Made by a program: the position numbers and the translations under genes. From contig QEAR01000012.1 in assembly GCA_006535965.1 (NCBI GenBank), forward strand, positions 1-64,000: DNA of 64,000 nucleotides, read 5' to 3'. The stretch comes from Spizellomyces sp. 'palustris'. Taxonomy: Eukaryota > Chytridiomycota > Chytridiomycetes > Spizellomycetales > Spizellomycetaceae. Positions 10,997 to 22,919 of the stretch are shown one piece after another. Under the pieces are notes generated by a model. It searched no databases, was not told the origin of the DNA, and saw only the letters and a list, made by a program, of their open reading frames with translations. Positions within the stretch are counted from its first letter, which is position 1. Every line of letters starts with the position of its first letter.

Positions 10997-13220
10997 ATGG
11001 AGACCCCAGCTGATAACCTCGACCACTCTCTACTTACCGTCGATCCTTCTTTCGTCTCTGACATTGGGTCTGAACACTCTAGTGTCCGCTCGAGTCCTTA
11101 CCCGCGAGTAACGGTTCACCGCTGTGCTTGGACGTTACTCGACTCAACTTTATGCGGTCGGCCCTTTACGGATCCTGAAGCTCTCTATACTCATCTTACC
11201 GAAGAACATGTTGGGCGGAAGACCACAGGGAACTTATGCTTATATTGCAGGGTGCACTGTTGTCCCCAAGGCTCGACGGCATTCTCAAAGAGGGATCACA
11301 TTACTTCACAGTATGTATTTTTGTGTTTGCAAATAGTCTTGGTTGCCTTTCTACCAAACTTTCGTATCAACTATTTATTCGTTTAGTTTGCGCTCTCATG
11401 TGCCGCTCAAGGCGAATCCTTGTGAGGTACCACTGTGTTTTACACAAGTAGTCTTGCAATACGCAATTTTTTTTTGACAAGGTTGCGTTCTCTGCTGCCT
11501 AGACATGCACAAAATCATTCAAGTGGCCAGTATGTATTCATGTTGGCCTGATCGTCTTTGCCAAAGGGGCAATTCTGACAACAGGTGCGCGTGTAGCATG
11601 ATCTACGGAAACATTACATGAAGACCGGACATGGTCCCGTAGGAGACAGAGCGTCGTCAGACACTTCCAGTCTGAGCCGTACTGCCTCTAGGAAGAGTTC
11701 TGTCAGCAGAAAAAGTTCTATCAGCAGACGACGTTCTATTCGGTCTTCCCATTCAAGTATCAACCTGCCACAGTCAATCGACGTCTCGGCGTCCCCGGCT
11801 CTCCAACCTGTACCTGACGTGCATGCTGCGAGCAGTCCGCACATTGAATCGGACAAGCTTGGCCTGTATCATTCCGCGGTTCGTGTAGTTTGTTTTGGGA
11901 AGATATTCCTTGTGAGGTGTTGACTTACTATTCTGCATACGATGATAGTCATATGGATCTGTGTACTCGGGCTCCTCTGTAGAAGATAATCATTCAGAAT
12001 GGTCCGAAGGGCAATGGGACGACCACAGCTCTCATTTCGTCGGCGTTCCCGACGAGTACAATCCTGTCGATGTCCATCTACTCAGTCGATATTTGGCCGA
12101 TATATCTCTTCCATCGTCACTTCCTGACGGTGACTATGAAAGCCTTCTGAGCCCTCAGCTTTCAAGTCCTTTTGGAGGAGGAAATTTCTCAGGAGGATTC
12201 GGTGATGTGGACGCGCTTGCGGGGAGTGCGAGCGGGGAAGAATCACCGTTTGTGTGGCCTGATGCGGATGTTCCACGGATATCTGTATCTGGTCCTGTGA
12301 CATTTGACGACCAGACCCTCCTCTTTCCACCCCATCCGGACCCAAATTATTTACCAGAAACAGTCGAAAACGAGCTGGCGATGCGAGCCATGCAAGCACT
12401 GGCACACGTTACTGACAATGAGATGACTGTAAGGGCGTTGGCCAATGTTGCGGACAATGAAATGACTGTAAGGGCGTTGGCCAATGTTGCGGACAATGAA
12501 ATGACTGTACGGCCGAGTAGTGCACCACCTATGTCAATATCATCTTTTGCGCCGGGATCCTCGCCTTTCGACGAAACGTCGTCCCCTCCCACGCCGTTCG
12601 ATCCTGGAGAAGCCCTAGGTTCTATTTTGGATAATGAGGCTACCGTGCGTCCGATATCAAGCCAGTCAATCCCCTCCACACCTCTCTTTAGTGATGCCGC
12701 TGTTATAGATCCACAACTGTCCGTGGTGGACATGTCCACAATAAACTCCTTCAACCTGGAGCGAGCGTTCGCAAGAATGATGGATTGTCACACTACTGTT
12801 CGCCCCTGTGACTCATCAAAACCTCCATCCTTATTTCCGTCTGTGACCTCTATTGATCCAAACATGGTAGCCTGGCCCGAGGACGGGACAAACACAAGAC
12901 CATCATTATTTGACCAACTGGACAGTGAAGGGGACGTATTACAGGAAGCAGACACGCAATTCGAAACGCATTATACTTATCCAGAAGTGAACGCGGATTT
13001 CGTAATTGGCTCCGGTGAACCTCTAGATGCGGAACCTTACGGTGGGTCAACAGCTAAATATCTAGAGCAGTATCAAACGGAGTATTTTGACAGCGGGAAC
13101 GCAGGCGTAATAACGTCATTAGAGAATCGTAGATTTGAAGACCTGCAGGTGCTAGAGGAAGATCTAGCGCAGTTGCTAGAGCCAGATCCAAAGACTGGTG
13201 ACTTGCATAATCCACATTGA
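10997..13220 (+). CDS. PacC/Rim101-like C2H2 zinc-finger transcription factor
   Basis: Nuclear regulator related to fungal PacC/Rim101, which controls ambient-pH responses. Exons: 10997-11310, 11387-11426, 11503-11529, 11597-11878 and 11949-13220, about 640 residues. Three fingers lie near residues 37-150. Finger 1 ends PEALYTHLTEEHVGRKT, almost the PacC signature. Finger 2 has KRDHITSHLRSHVPLK. Finger 3 reads CETCTKSFKWPHDLRKHYM, with His-x5-His instead of His-x3-His. A Ser/Arg-rich stretch (SRKSSVSRKSSISRRRSIR) follows and could be a localisation or phosphorylation region. The remaining 420 residues are acidic and Pro/Ser-rich, with recurring TVR/TVRP motifs and a 13-residue tandem repeat. 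I see no PacC processing site that I can identify. A non-PacC target set is possible, but the finger homology is clear. The ATG context (acaATGg) is good. Confidence 0.8.
12414..12511 (+). repeat. 39-bp in-frame tandem repeat
   Basis: Two near-identical 39-bp units at 12414-12452 and 12453-12491, plus a partial third from 12492. Each encodes DNEMTVRALANVA. A degenerate earlier copy (ENELAMRAMQALAHV) precedes it. The copies differ by about one base, so the duplication is recent. Confidence 0.9.
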
Positions 13221-13549
13221 TCATTTTACATGTAGAATGGGAGGGGAGTATGCAGGGGGGCGTGTGTGGTGGAGTCCCACTCATTGTATATTTGGAAACA
13301 CATCAACCTAATTTTTGTTAGCCATCAATCAGAGCCTATAAACACTGGTAGCGAGCTTGCCCTGCGATTATTATAGTCTATCTCCATGAGTCTACTGCCC
13401 AAAAGCAGAAACTTCCCATTAACCAATCAGCTGCGGAATCCGCCTTTGGTGTATGTAAGTTGCACATTTGATCAATAACATTGAAAATAGCATCACTACC
13501 TAATACGGTCCAAAAGCGTGCGCCCATCAACGGTGACTATGCTGTTATA
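13221..13549. other. Convergent 3' intergenic region
   Basis: Lies between the stops of the PacC-like gene and the TBC gene. Nothing gene-like is seen. It presumably holds both 3' UTRs. Confidence 0.6.
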
Positions 13550-16500
13550 TTATGGAAGACCTAGAGGGTCCACCTCTGCAGACTCTGTTCGGCGCCGTGT
13601 GACTGTCGTACTGCCAGCAGTGCCAAGAGCAAAGCCTGCTCCCAGTGGATCTCGGGCCGGAGATTGAACCTTCGTAGCATCCAACGTCGAAGCAACCTTC
13701 GCAGCTGTAGTTGGTCGCCCACCAGATGCTGTGCTCACTGAGGAGCCTTCCTTTACAACAGTACCACCTTCCTCCTCGGTGTGAACTTCATCCCCAACAT
13801 TGCTAGGATAGTTTACAGGTCCGAGCTCTCGACCTTCCCTGATATCTCTGGAACTACCCCGACGACGCCCCACTCCTCCACCTCTGCCAGCGAGAACACC
13901 GTGATCTGCCCATGGATCTTCAAAAAGACCCATGAGAACCTTATTGATCCCTGTGACGCCAGCTTTTACTGTCCCGACGATCATATCGGTAGTATCAGAA
14001 GCCCACGGATCCGTACTGGCTGCTCGTGAGGGAGAGGGTATAGGGGATGGCGCGCTTGTGTAGCCTTGGATGGTGCTTTGAGATTCTTGCTTGGTCAGCA
14101 GTTCGGGAGCTGCATCTTGCGACGATGTCAGGGGTTTGGCTGGGGCATTGCGTATATCAGTCGAGCTTCCCCAGCGAATATTCTGCAGATTTGATGGATG
14201 CGAAACAGCTGCACGTGATGGGCTGACGCGTGTAGTCTCACTAGCAAGTGAGTCCTCGACTACAGGCTGCGCTGGACCACTCAAGTCCTGTGGTCCGGTC
14301 GTGGGCACGGTGGTCTGCTTTACATTAACCGCTGCGGGTCCTTCGGGTGTTGCATGATCAACATTTGGAGTGGATTCCTGAATACGTGATGGCTGATTTT
14401 TTTCATTGTCACCTGCTTCTCGTTGACCGGTGTCTGTTTCCGCTTTTGGGGCACGTCGAGCGGACTCTGGTCTTCCTGGATGCAGCTCATTCGCAACCAC
14501 TTGCATCTCGTCGACAACGCCCCGTAGCTGCTCCGCCCTTGTCCCCAATCGAGTATCAGTCTCATCATCCAGAACGTCAGACACAGTGTCGATCCACCGT
14601 GAAATCTTTCGGGCAAACTCACGGTCCCGCTCTCGGAATTGCTGCACCTGTCGTGTGAGATGGGCAAGTTGCAATTGTAGCTGCTGCTGCTTTCCGTCCG
14701 CACCAGGCGAGGACAGAACTTGAGTCGGCGACGCAGGCAATGTCTCTGTGTAGCTTCCTTTGCGCATTGGAGGATAGGAAGTTGCAACGGATCCCGAAAA
14801 CTGCGATGCCGAGGGGCTTCGCACAGGTTTCTCAGGTAGAGGACCGGCTGTGTGATTTGTCCATGGTACTGTGGTGCGCTTTTTGGATGGGGGTCGTATA
14901 TTTGGCTCGGCATACTGAGGGCGGGTAGGAGAAGAAGGAGTGGAATTTGGACGACTAGAGTTGGAACCAAGGAAGAGAGCATGGTGATTGTACCGATCGC
15001 GTAGACCACGCGCGCTTCGAATAAATTCCGAAACCGTAGTGTTCAATTTGTCGGGTGATGGGAACTTCATCAAGCGGTGCATGGTAATTGCATATTCTTG
15101 ACCGACCACTGGTTCATGTCAGGTATCAGTAGAGAAACGCATCCTAAAAGAGGACATAAAAACTCACAATCTTTCCTCAAGTACAAGAGCAGTGCGATGC
15201 AGAGCCATTCGACCAATCCTAGGTTAGGATCATCCGCAAATATACCATCCCAGAGCACAAAGAGTTCGGGAATAGGAAACTCTCTGCCAAAGAGCAAGCG
15301 TAGCCAGCGTCTAACGAGAGCGTCTGAGAAAGGACTCAAGCATATTTGCAAGCGCGTCGCGACGAGATACGTACATTCCATACAGCTGTGGCTCGATTCC
15401 TTGCTTCTCCAGGTGCTGATACAGGTCAAAGTCCAGAACTCGAAGGAGATCATTTTGGACTCGCCGACAAAACGCGACAATCGGAACTTGTTTACCACCA
15501 TCCTAAGTTTCATACTCAATATCTAGAATATTTGGGGTAATAAGATTGCACTATGCACCTCTTGTCCTCGTCTATGCTCTGCATAGTTCGACTTTTGGAT
15601 CACGCGAGAAGGCCGAGAAGGACCTATATCGGGGCCCACTTCGAACCACGGCTTTGTAGCTCGCATAAGGCGATAAAAGAGCACCGCGGCATCGTGCTCC
15701 ACATACTTGGCGTCAAACGTCGTCACAAGAACAGGATCTAATCTGGAACATTCGGTATCACCGACGTCGTGAGTGAATGAGCTTTCGCGTCTTAAACGAT
15801 GCAAAAGCCTTCGTACGCTGCGGTATCATTTTGAGGATCTAGTTTATCGTGGTCCACGACCAAGAGAATCGGAGCTAATAGCTCATGCATTCCTTGTCGA
15901 TACGATACGTCGGGATTCAGTTTGCACCATATAAATAAGATTGCAGTCATAATGTCTTGTATTTGCTGAGTGCGAAAGATGGGCTGATCCGGAAACCTAT
16001 GAATGAAAAAACTGTAGGATCACGATTCTACGTTTGTGTTGAGCTCTCAGTATAGTCCGCACGTACGTTCGTTCAACGTCTTGTCGTATCACTTTCTGTA
16101 GATCCACGTCCTTAAAATACTGAGTCCACGGGCTCTAAGTAGATTGTTAGTGCGATCAATCCACGGCAGCAAGCCCTCTGCCTTGCGTTCAGGGTATTTT
16201 TCTGCGTCCCTACCTCGTCCGCTAAACTTAGTGGATTGTTAAGAGACCAATCATTCGCTTGTTCCGCTGCTTTGTTCGGATCAAACATAAATTTGGTCTT
16301 CAGATCAGTATATCCCTGCCTCTCCTTGGCTAAAATCAGAGGCCATGCGTCTTTGCTCAAACTAGGAAGGTACTCGAGAAAAATCTAGGTTTTGCAGAGT
16401 GTGTGTATAATATACGTTCAATGGTTCCCGGGATGGCATTTTCATACAATCTCTTGCTCACCTTCCAGTAAAGACTTCTGAGGTCATCATCCCCAATGTC

Positions 16501-16746
16501 TCCCGCTATCCCTCTCTCCTTCAATCGGTCCATCGAGAGCATCGGGTCAGAGAATACGTTGTCCCAGCCAACGCTACGAGCGTAGGGTGAGAGCTGTGTG
16601 GTGACACGAGTATTGACAAGCATCAGCTGCATACCATAATTCCTGACCAGACCGCATGATTTTAAAGAGGTTTCACTCCTCCAAGAAGCAAAGTTGTCCT
16701 GAATTGCCTTCCAATCTTGCCCACAAGTCAAACGAAAGCAAGCCAT
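13550..16746 (-). CDS. TBC1D5-like Rab GTPase-activating protein
   Basis: RabGAP of the TBC1D5 type; in animals TBC1D5 inactivates Rab7 with retromer and links to autophagy. The start is ATG 16746. The order of motifs follows TBC1D5: DDDLRSLYWK, SLNNPLSLADE, then VIRQDVERT (arginine finger), YRQGMHELLAPILLVVDHD (glutamine finger), KYVEHDAAVLFYRLM, PQLYGM, RWLRLLFGREFPIPELFVLW and ADDPNLGLVEWLCIALLLYLR. Both catalytic fingers are present, so it should be an active GAP. The last exon (about 15109-13550) encodes roughly 500 residues of low-complexity Pro/Ser/Thr sequence with a short coiled coil (QLQLQLAHLTRQVQQFRERD), unlike animal TBC1D5. The gene shares a divergent promoter of about 140 bp with LYS1. 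Exon boundaries in 15100-16360 are approximate. Confidence 0.85.
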
Positions 16747-16803
16747 GGTCGCTTATGTCATGTGAGTGGATTGATTGCATTTAAATCCATTCGAGTGACT
16801 TCA

Positions 16804-16810
16804 TGAGTCA
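16804..16810. promoter_or_regulatory. TGAGTCA, candidate Gcn4/CpcA site before LYS1
   Basis: Perfect general-amino-acid-control element, within the palindrome CATGAGTCATG, 80 bp upstream of the LYS1 ATG. A near match (TGACTTCA) lies just before it. Chance would give about eight such 7-mers in 64 kb, so the support is its position before an amino-acid gene. Confidence 0.45.
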
Positions 16811-16889
16811 TGATCTCTCGATTTGGAGATCCGTTCGGTTTGCTTAAATACGGGACCCGTCCACCGTTGATCTGTTTTTTCAATTAACA

Positions 16890-18407
16890 ATGACTTTGTC
16901 AACTGAACCTGTGCATTTGTGGCTCCGTGCTGAAACCAAAAAGAACGAGCGCAGGACAGCTCTTACACCCACAGTGTGCAAGAAGCTTCTTGCTGAAGGT
17001 TTGTTTTCGAGAGAGGCAGAGCATCCATTGCTTGGAAGACTCATATCAAGGAATTCTATAGGTTTTAAGATTTCTGTCGAGAAATGCACAGAACGTATAT
17101 TCAAGGACCAGGACTACGTTGAGTATGTAGCGCTACCAATGCACTTGCCAATGACGATCGGTCCTGACGAGTTTTGTTTTCAGTGTCGGCTGTGAGCTTG
17201 TGGAAACAGGAACATGGCGAACGGCTCCTGCGAATGCCTACATTGTTGGCTTGAAGGAGCTCCCAGAAAATGACACAACCCCCCTTCCTCACAAGCACAT
17301 AATGTTTGCCCACTGCTACAAACAGCAGGGCGGTTGGAAGGATGTCCTTGGCAGGTTCGATCGTGGAAACGGCTTGCTTTTGGACCTTGAGTTCCTTCAG
17401 GACGATAAGGGTGAGTGTGGCAAAAAACCGTTGTTTGAATTGGCATATGTGCCAGGTCATATTGACCTGCATGCCAATTTCAGGACGTCGTGTGGCTGCT
17501 TTCGGTTACTATGCTGGTTTTGCGGGATCTGCAATTGGTATTGATGTCTGGAGCCATAAACAATTGAATGGGAATGAGAAATACCCAACCGCCAAGCCCT
17601 TTGAGCATGAGGATGACTTGATCAAATTTGTCAAGGAACGATTGGACGCTGCTGGTACGATTGAGCTGGTAATGCCGTCATGATTGAATAGACTGACTCA
17701 AATCTTCCCCGCATGCATTAGCTAAGAAGGCCGGGCGATTGCCACGAGTTATGGTGATGGGAGCCTTGGGCCGATGTGGTACTGGTGCTGCCGATTTTGC
17801 CCGTCGAGTTGGCATTCCCGAGTATGTTGTCAATGGCAATTGTCGCGTAGCTGGCGGTCATGTTTGATGTTAAATTCCAATCCCTGTAGGGAGAACATTA
17901 TCAAGTGGGACATGGCCGAAACGGCAGCTGGTGGACCTTTCCGTGAAATCACCCAACACGATGTTTTTGTCAACTGCATTTATCTCTCGAAGCCCATCCC
18001 ACCATTCTTGACCAAGGACCTCTTGGCCGAAAAGGATCGCCCAATCTCTGTGCTGGTGGATGTCAGCTGCGATACAACCAACCCTCATAACCCTATCCCA
18101 GTTTACCATGATGCCACCACATTTGACGAGCCTGTGCTTGTGGTCGACGTCCCGTGAGTGAAAGCGATGGAAATTCGTGGATTTTACGCAACGGACTAAT
18201 TTGCTTGTACATAGTAATGCTGCACCATTGGATGTCGTTGCCATTGATCACTTGCCAACTCTTCTTCCTCGGGAGGCCAGCGAAATGTTCTGCAGTGACC
18301 TACTCCCAAGCATTTTGGAATTACGTGATCGCAAGAATGCGCGAGTCTGGACGGATGCGGAAAAGTTGTACCAACAAAAGGTCCAGGAGATGAAACAAGC
18401 ATTATAG
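16890..18407 (+). CDS. LYS1: Saccharopine dehydrogenase (NAD+, L-lysine-forming)
   Basis: Cytosolic or peroxisomal enzyme for the last step of the alpha-aminoadipate lysine pathway: saccharopine + NAD+ to lysine + 2-oxoglutarate. This pathway is a fungal hallmark. The start at ATG 16890 gives [19 protein letters not shown], the conserved N-terminus with the substrate-binding Arg/Lys residues. Further family blocks are [54 protein letters not shown] (dinucleotide-binding glycine loop), [32 protein letters not shown] and [20 protein letters not shown]. The length matches the usual ~370 residues. About seven short exons are joined by 45-80 nt introns. The first junction is GAA G|GT and the third G|GA CGT CGT. 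A Gcn4-type site lies 80 bp upstream. Confidence 0.95.
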
Positions 18408-18594
18408 TTTATATCTGCGTACACAAGATTGAAAGCTTGAATAAGGAGGCTATTCACATAGTATGATGATTGAAAGGAAGAAAATCAACACAATAAAGCA
18501 GTAATAGACTACCACTCAACATCTATATATATATACGCTGTCTACACTTCTTGCACATATTTAACAGCTAACTAACAACCAATGCTTCAGATTC

Positions 18595-20446
18595 TCATCT
18601 TCGCTTCTGACGACTCTTCTTGGCCACATTTACATTCTTCCTTCCGTGCCCAATAATGGGTATTCCACCCTTATGGGCACCACTTTTCCCATCTAATGGA
18701 ACGAAATCTAGATCAAAAGGATCCACAGAGGTTTTCGCCCGTCGTTGATAATTCAGTGCTCGCTGATATTCTCGTTGATCCTCACGAAGAAGTAAGTCAT
18801 CGTTCTGTCGACCGCCTTTTGGGACTGGAATGTTGTACTAGAGAAATATGGCGGCATAAATAAAGAGGACCTCAAATACAAATGCATCCGTCTCAGAATG
18901 TTACCTTTGTCCCTCGCGTATTATACTGGAAGTTCTTCTTCAAGTAGTATGTAACCTTCCCATCTGAATCGACGCCAACAGTCGTGCGGATGAGAGCATT
19001 GTTGCCGCAGGACGGGCAAAACTTCTTTTCCATATCTTTCGTAACTCTAATGAGTACATATCAGGTGATCAGCATCAGAATATGGGATAAATTACTCAAG
19101 CGATGGCTTACTTGTAGCAAGCATGACAGCGAAGGACAAAGTTTTTCACACGTGTGATGGTGACTCCGTCAACAGAAAGAAGTCGTAGGCCCATTTGCAA
19201 AAGTACGTTCTAATAAAGCCGTAGTAGACGATGGTGTTAGAAGAACGGGGAGTCGCAAGAAAGAAATACACAAAAAAGCCATTACCTGCATAGCAAAATC
19301 CGAGGTAATACAAGCAACCGGAATGACCTCGGGTGCCTTTTGTTGTTTGCTTTGTGGAGTTCCAAACAAATGCCGGGCTTTGTATTTTTGCACATTGGTG
19401 GGTGTGATCCAACCCTCTTCGTCTCCTAGATTTCGTCCTTTGGATTTGGACTTTCGCCCATTTCTGGATGCCGATATCCATTCTCCCTGATCATCCGCGT
19501 CTTCATTTTCATCCTTGGTAAGAGTTGGGGTTGACTCGTTCTCTTTACGACTTAACGACAAAGCCTCCAGTCTCTGTTGTGCTGCTTGTATCTCCGCTTC
19601 TGTTGGTGCATCGCCCCCGTCGTCCTCAGCGCCGTCCTCGTCCCCTACCTCATCTTCATCATCCTCTTCAATCTCTTCGCGATCACCACCATTCCCTTCG
19701 ACCCCCTCATCATCATCCGACTCTACCACTTCTACTTCCTCATCAGCATCATCATCCGACTCTACCACCTCTACTTCCTCATCAGCATCATGCGTGGGTT
19801 CCTCTTGTTCCTTCCCTGTCTTTTCTGAACTGCTTCCCTCCACTTCTCTATTCTCCTCCAATTCCCGCTTCTGATCTTCCTCGACATTCAAATTAGGATC
19901 CTCCTGTTCTACAGTGCGTGTTGTTACCTCGGCGATATTGATAGACGCTGCACCTTCCTCACTCTTTTGTGCTGTAGGCTGCTGGTTCGCTTTTGAGTTT
20001 GATTTTCCACCCTTCCGCGCATGAGGGTTCACAGGTTCATTCCTCAAATGCTCCACTCCTCTAACTTCCTTTTCAATCATCCAAGTTAGCGCCAATACCT
20101 TGAGGTCAGTCGCCGAGAGAGACGCAAAGTCTCCAGTTTTTTTGGAAAAAGAAATCACAGCGGCCATAGCTTCTTCTGACGGCACCCGTGTTTCCAAATC
20201 AAAAGGCAGCTGCGCAAGTGCCTGCCGAGCTTGGCGATCCCGTATTTCTTTTAGGACTTCGGGAATTGTGATGAAGCGTTCAGCCAGGTGGCCCAATGGA
20301 GTGCCTTTAATAAGCGGGGCTGCATCGACGACCAGGGTTAGCACCGTATCACGACCCTTTGAGACGGACTTGGCGGTAGCAGCAGGAGTCGAAGTTGTGA
20401 AGTGTAAGCTTTGTGACGACATTGTCTCGTCTGGTATTGGTGCCAT
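18595..20446 (-). CDS. NOB1: 20S pre-rRNA D-site endonuclease NOB1
   Basis: PIN-domain endonuclease that makes the 3' end of 18S rRNA in late 40S maturation. The start is ATG 20446. The PIN domain (VDAAPLIKGTPLGHLAERF, ITIPEVLKEIRD, LSATDLKVLALTWMIEKE) has the acidic active-site pattern. A long acidic linker of about 200 residues follows, with a duplicated 13-residue unit. Downstream come MGLRLLSVDG and the zinc ribbon CHACYK...FCPSCGNNALIRT. The conserved tail includes GGRQNDDLLLREDQREY and KGGIPIIGHGRKNV, then a Lys/Arg-rich C-terminus. At least four exons; the first is 20446 to about 19287. The linker is longer than in yeast. Confidence 0.93.
19710..19787 (-). repeat. 39-bp tandem duplication in the NOB1 acidic linker
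   Basis: Two head-to-tail 39-bp copies (19710-19748 and 19749-19787) differing at about one base. Each encodes DDADEEVEVVESD. Confidence 0.85.
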
Positions 20447-22919
20447 GGTCCAGAGCGTTAATGTGTTTTGCTACGAGATCAAACAAGCCTAAAGGACCTG
20501 CTTTCTCGTCAAAAAAATTTCAGAGCCCTACGATCATTACGTAATCGATTAAAGTCGACGGACGAGGACTCTTAATGTTGACGACATAGACTTCACCCCA
20601 CTACATCTTCCTTTTACTTGGTTACCTATTCCTTTAGGACCGTCGCTTCCATACCTATCATCGTATCCCCCACTACTGCAAAGAAAAGCCTGCACATGGC
20701 CAGCTTTCTAGAAAAAAAGTCAGTGGGACCTGATCTGCCACTCTTGTCTAGCAGATTGTTCAATCCCTCACGCACATCGGCAGGGACAATACCCCCCCTT
20801 TATTATCACATGTTCTCAACGGGATTGCCACTGCCTGCCTGTTTTCAATTGTGCGCCGGTATATCACGCAGGTGGACCGCGTAAACATCTTTCTTCAGCG
20901 GGAGCAAGTTTTTGCGAATATTCTCCGCGCCGTAGGATTCGCTGATTTTAAATTGACATATGAAGTCGACTAGCAGGTGAATCGGTGGGTACCTAGGATA
21001 TTCGCACGATACTGCTCCACCTGGATGATGATTTGTAATAAAGAAGATGCTGGTGTGCTAACGGAGAATGTAGCGGAATGGAAATACCTCATCTGATCAA
21101 ATCTCTCAACAGGTGGTGACGTTTTTGGCATTCTTGCTGTTTAGGTTATACCTCATATGCGTACGAGACTTGTGGGGAGAGGTTTGAAATTCTTGCTTCA
21201 AGTTCAGTGAGGGAATCCAGAGGACGCTGGTGCCTCAACCATCGCTGTGGTGGGAACAGCCGTCTCTAGGTGGTAGTATCGATTCAGCTACAGTTTGTTC
21301 CGAAGCCATCCTGTCATACCCAGGATGCTAAAAACAACGTGAGTCTTCACTTAACGATATATCATGTCCTTTATTGTCGACATTCTACTGAAATCGTCGG
21401 GGACGGGACAAATGTCAAGGCGGAGATATCTTGCCATTGATAAAAGTATTCTGTGGACAGCAAGTACATTTGGTATATACCGAGTAGCTAATGTTCCAAA
21501 GAGGGGGGAAAGCAGGCCCCTTTTTAATAGCGGCCGTAAGTTGGACTATGACCCACCGGAATCTTCCGGCGCCTATGAGTTATTTCCACCTCACAGGCGG
21601 GCGACGCCAACGCAATACCAGGATAAACAACCAGTGACGTGTAGTTCCGATCTAAGATGGAGCGCACTACAATGGTGAATGTCAATTCGTCAACCGCTAT
21701 TTAGAATTACTCTTTGTCTAGGATGCAAAACATGCAGGCCACAGCTAGAAGACGGCGATTCATTTGCCGCGGAGGGGTACACTTTACCAGCGTACTATAT
21801 GACGTGCAACGACACTTTCTGCTCTTTGCTAAACATTAGAACGGTAGTCTGCCCAAAGCTTTGATCTGAGAGCGAACGGAGAAACGCGCATGTGGCACAG
21901 TGTTAACTGAGCCGCGCCACATCGATGCCACACCACCCAGCGTTCTTTCACACCTGCGGTACGTTTTTTGCAAAGTCGTGCATTTGGGAGCTATTGAAAA
22001 TACTCCAAGTCGGGTGTCGTAATCCCATGTTGGGCGCCGGATTCTTTCTCGCAATTGCTGGAATTGGACAACGATCATCTGTCAAATCTGTGCACAGGAT
22101 TATGGAGAGGGCCTTGATATCGCGAGCCACCGCCGTCAGAAGATGATCCATTTCATACTTGCGGGCTTTAGAATTCAGAATCATTTTCTCCATGTACAAA
22201 GAAAACCTTGTCCCAGTATTGTGCAACAATTCTCAGGATCTGTCGGCCAATTTCTCGTCCCTACCATGATTTGTAAGGTTTCCTTCTCGCATCCCCATCA
22301 TCAAAATCGAGAACGAGACCAATCTACGATCCAAGCGACGATACCATCGCCAGTGACAACAGCAGTTGTCTTTCGTTCATATCTATTATCCATCTTAGAT
22401 CGAGAAAAGCCGATCCATTTCAATTCAGAAGGGAGTTTGATTTGTAGTTGACCTGCTGACATTCATAGTATGACATTTTATTTCTTCTCAAATACGTGAA
22501 GAGTAAGAGCCTTATCCCTTTCGCTGTTCTTTTGGGTTGTCTTCAAGTCGCTTTTTCACCCTAATCACATCCAGTATGGTCATCAATGGAGAACAAGAAT
22601 AGACTGATAAATCGTGCATGAGTTTTACTCTTTTCAATCCTTTTGTTGAGAGTTCTTAAACATGGTAGATGATACACGACATTCCCTCCACTGGTTGCAA
22701 GTTGGTTACGCGTGACAGTCCTCCCAGGATCTGCTCGAACCCGAGTCTCGAATTTACGACTAGACATTTTAGCTGGGCATCCATTGGAGAGCTGCAAATT
22801 TGGGCCTCCCTTCAATAGCATTTTTAGTGTCGCTCCTACACTGCTGTGCTTTCAACTTGTACAAAATCGTATATTTGGGTGATCTAACTGATTGTGCCAT
22901 TGTCCCTCCGGACCGTCGC
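20447..22919. other. 2.5-kb gene-poor region between NOB1 and RAD1
   Basis: No reading frame here could be extended by splicing into a recognisable protein. On the minus strand, short coding-like stretches occur in shifting frames at about 22450-21950, for example YEMDHLLTAVARDIKALSII and RILRIVAQYWDKVFFVHGE, separated by stops. This pattern could be an eroded gene or transposon relic, or a lineage-specific gene whose introns I cannot resolve. No terminal repeats were found by eye. Confidence 0.4.

Noticed and set aside
14320-15009. 229-codon minus-strand frame in a second frame of the TBC gene
   Set aside because: Overlaps the 519-codon frame that continues the TBC1D5 exon chain; the overlap is a low-complexity artefact.
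22690-22790. tRNA-like sequence with GGTTCGAG on the minus strand
   Set aside because: The arms do not pair into a cloverleaf; no anticodon stem found.
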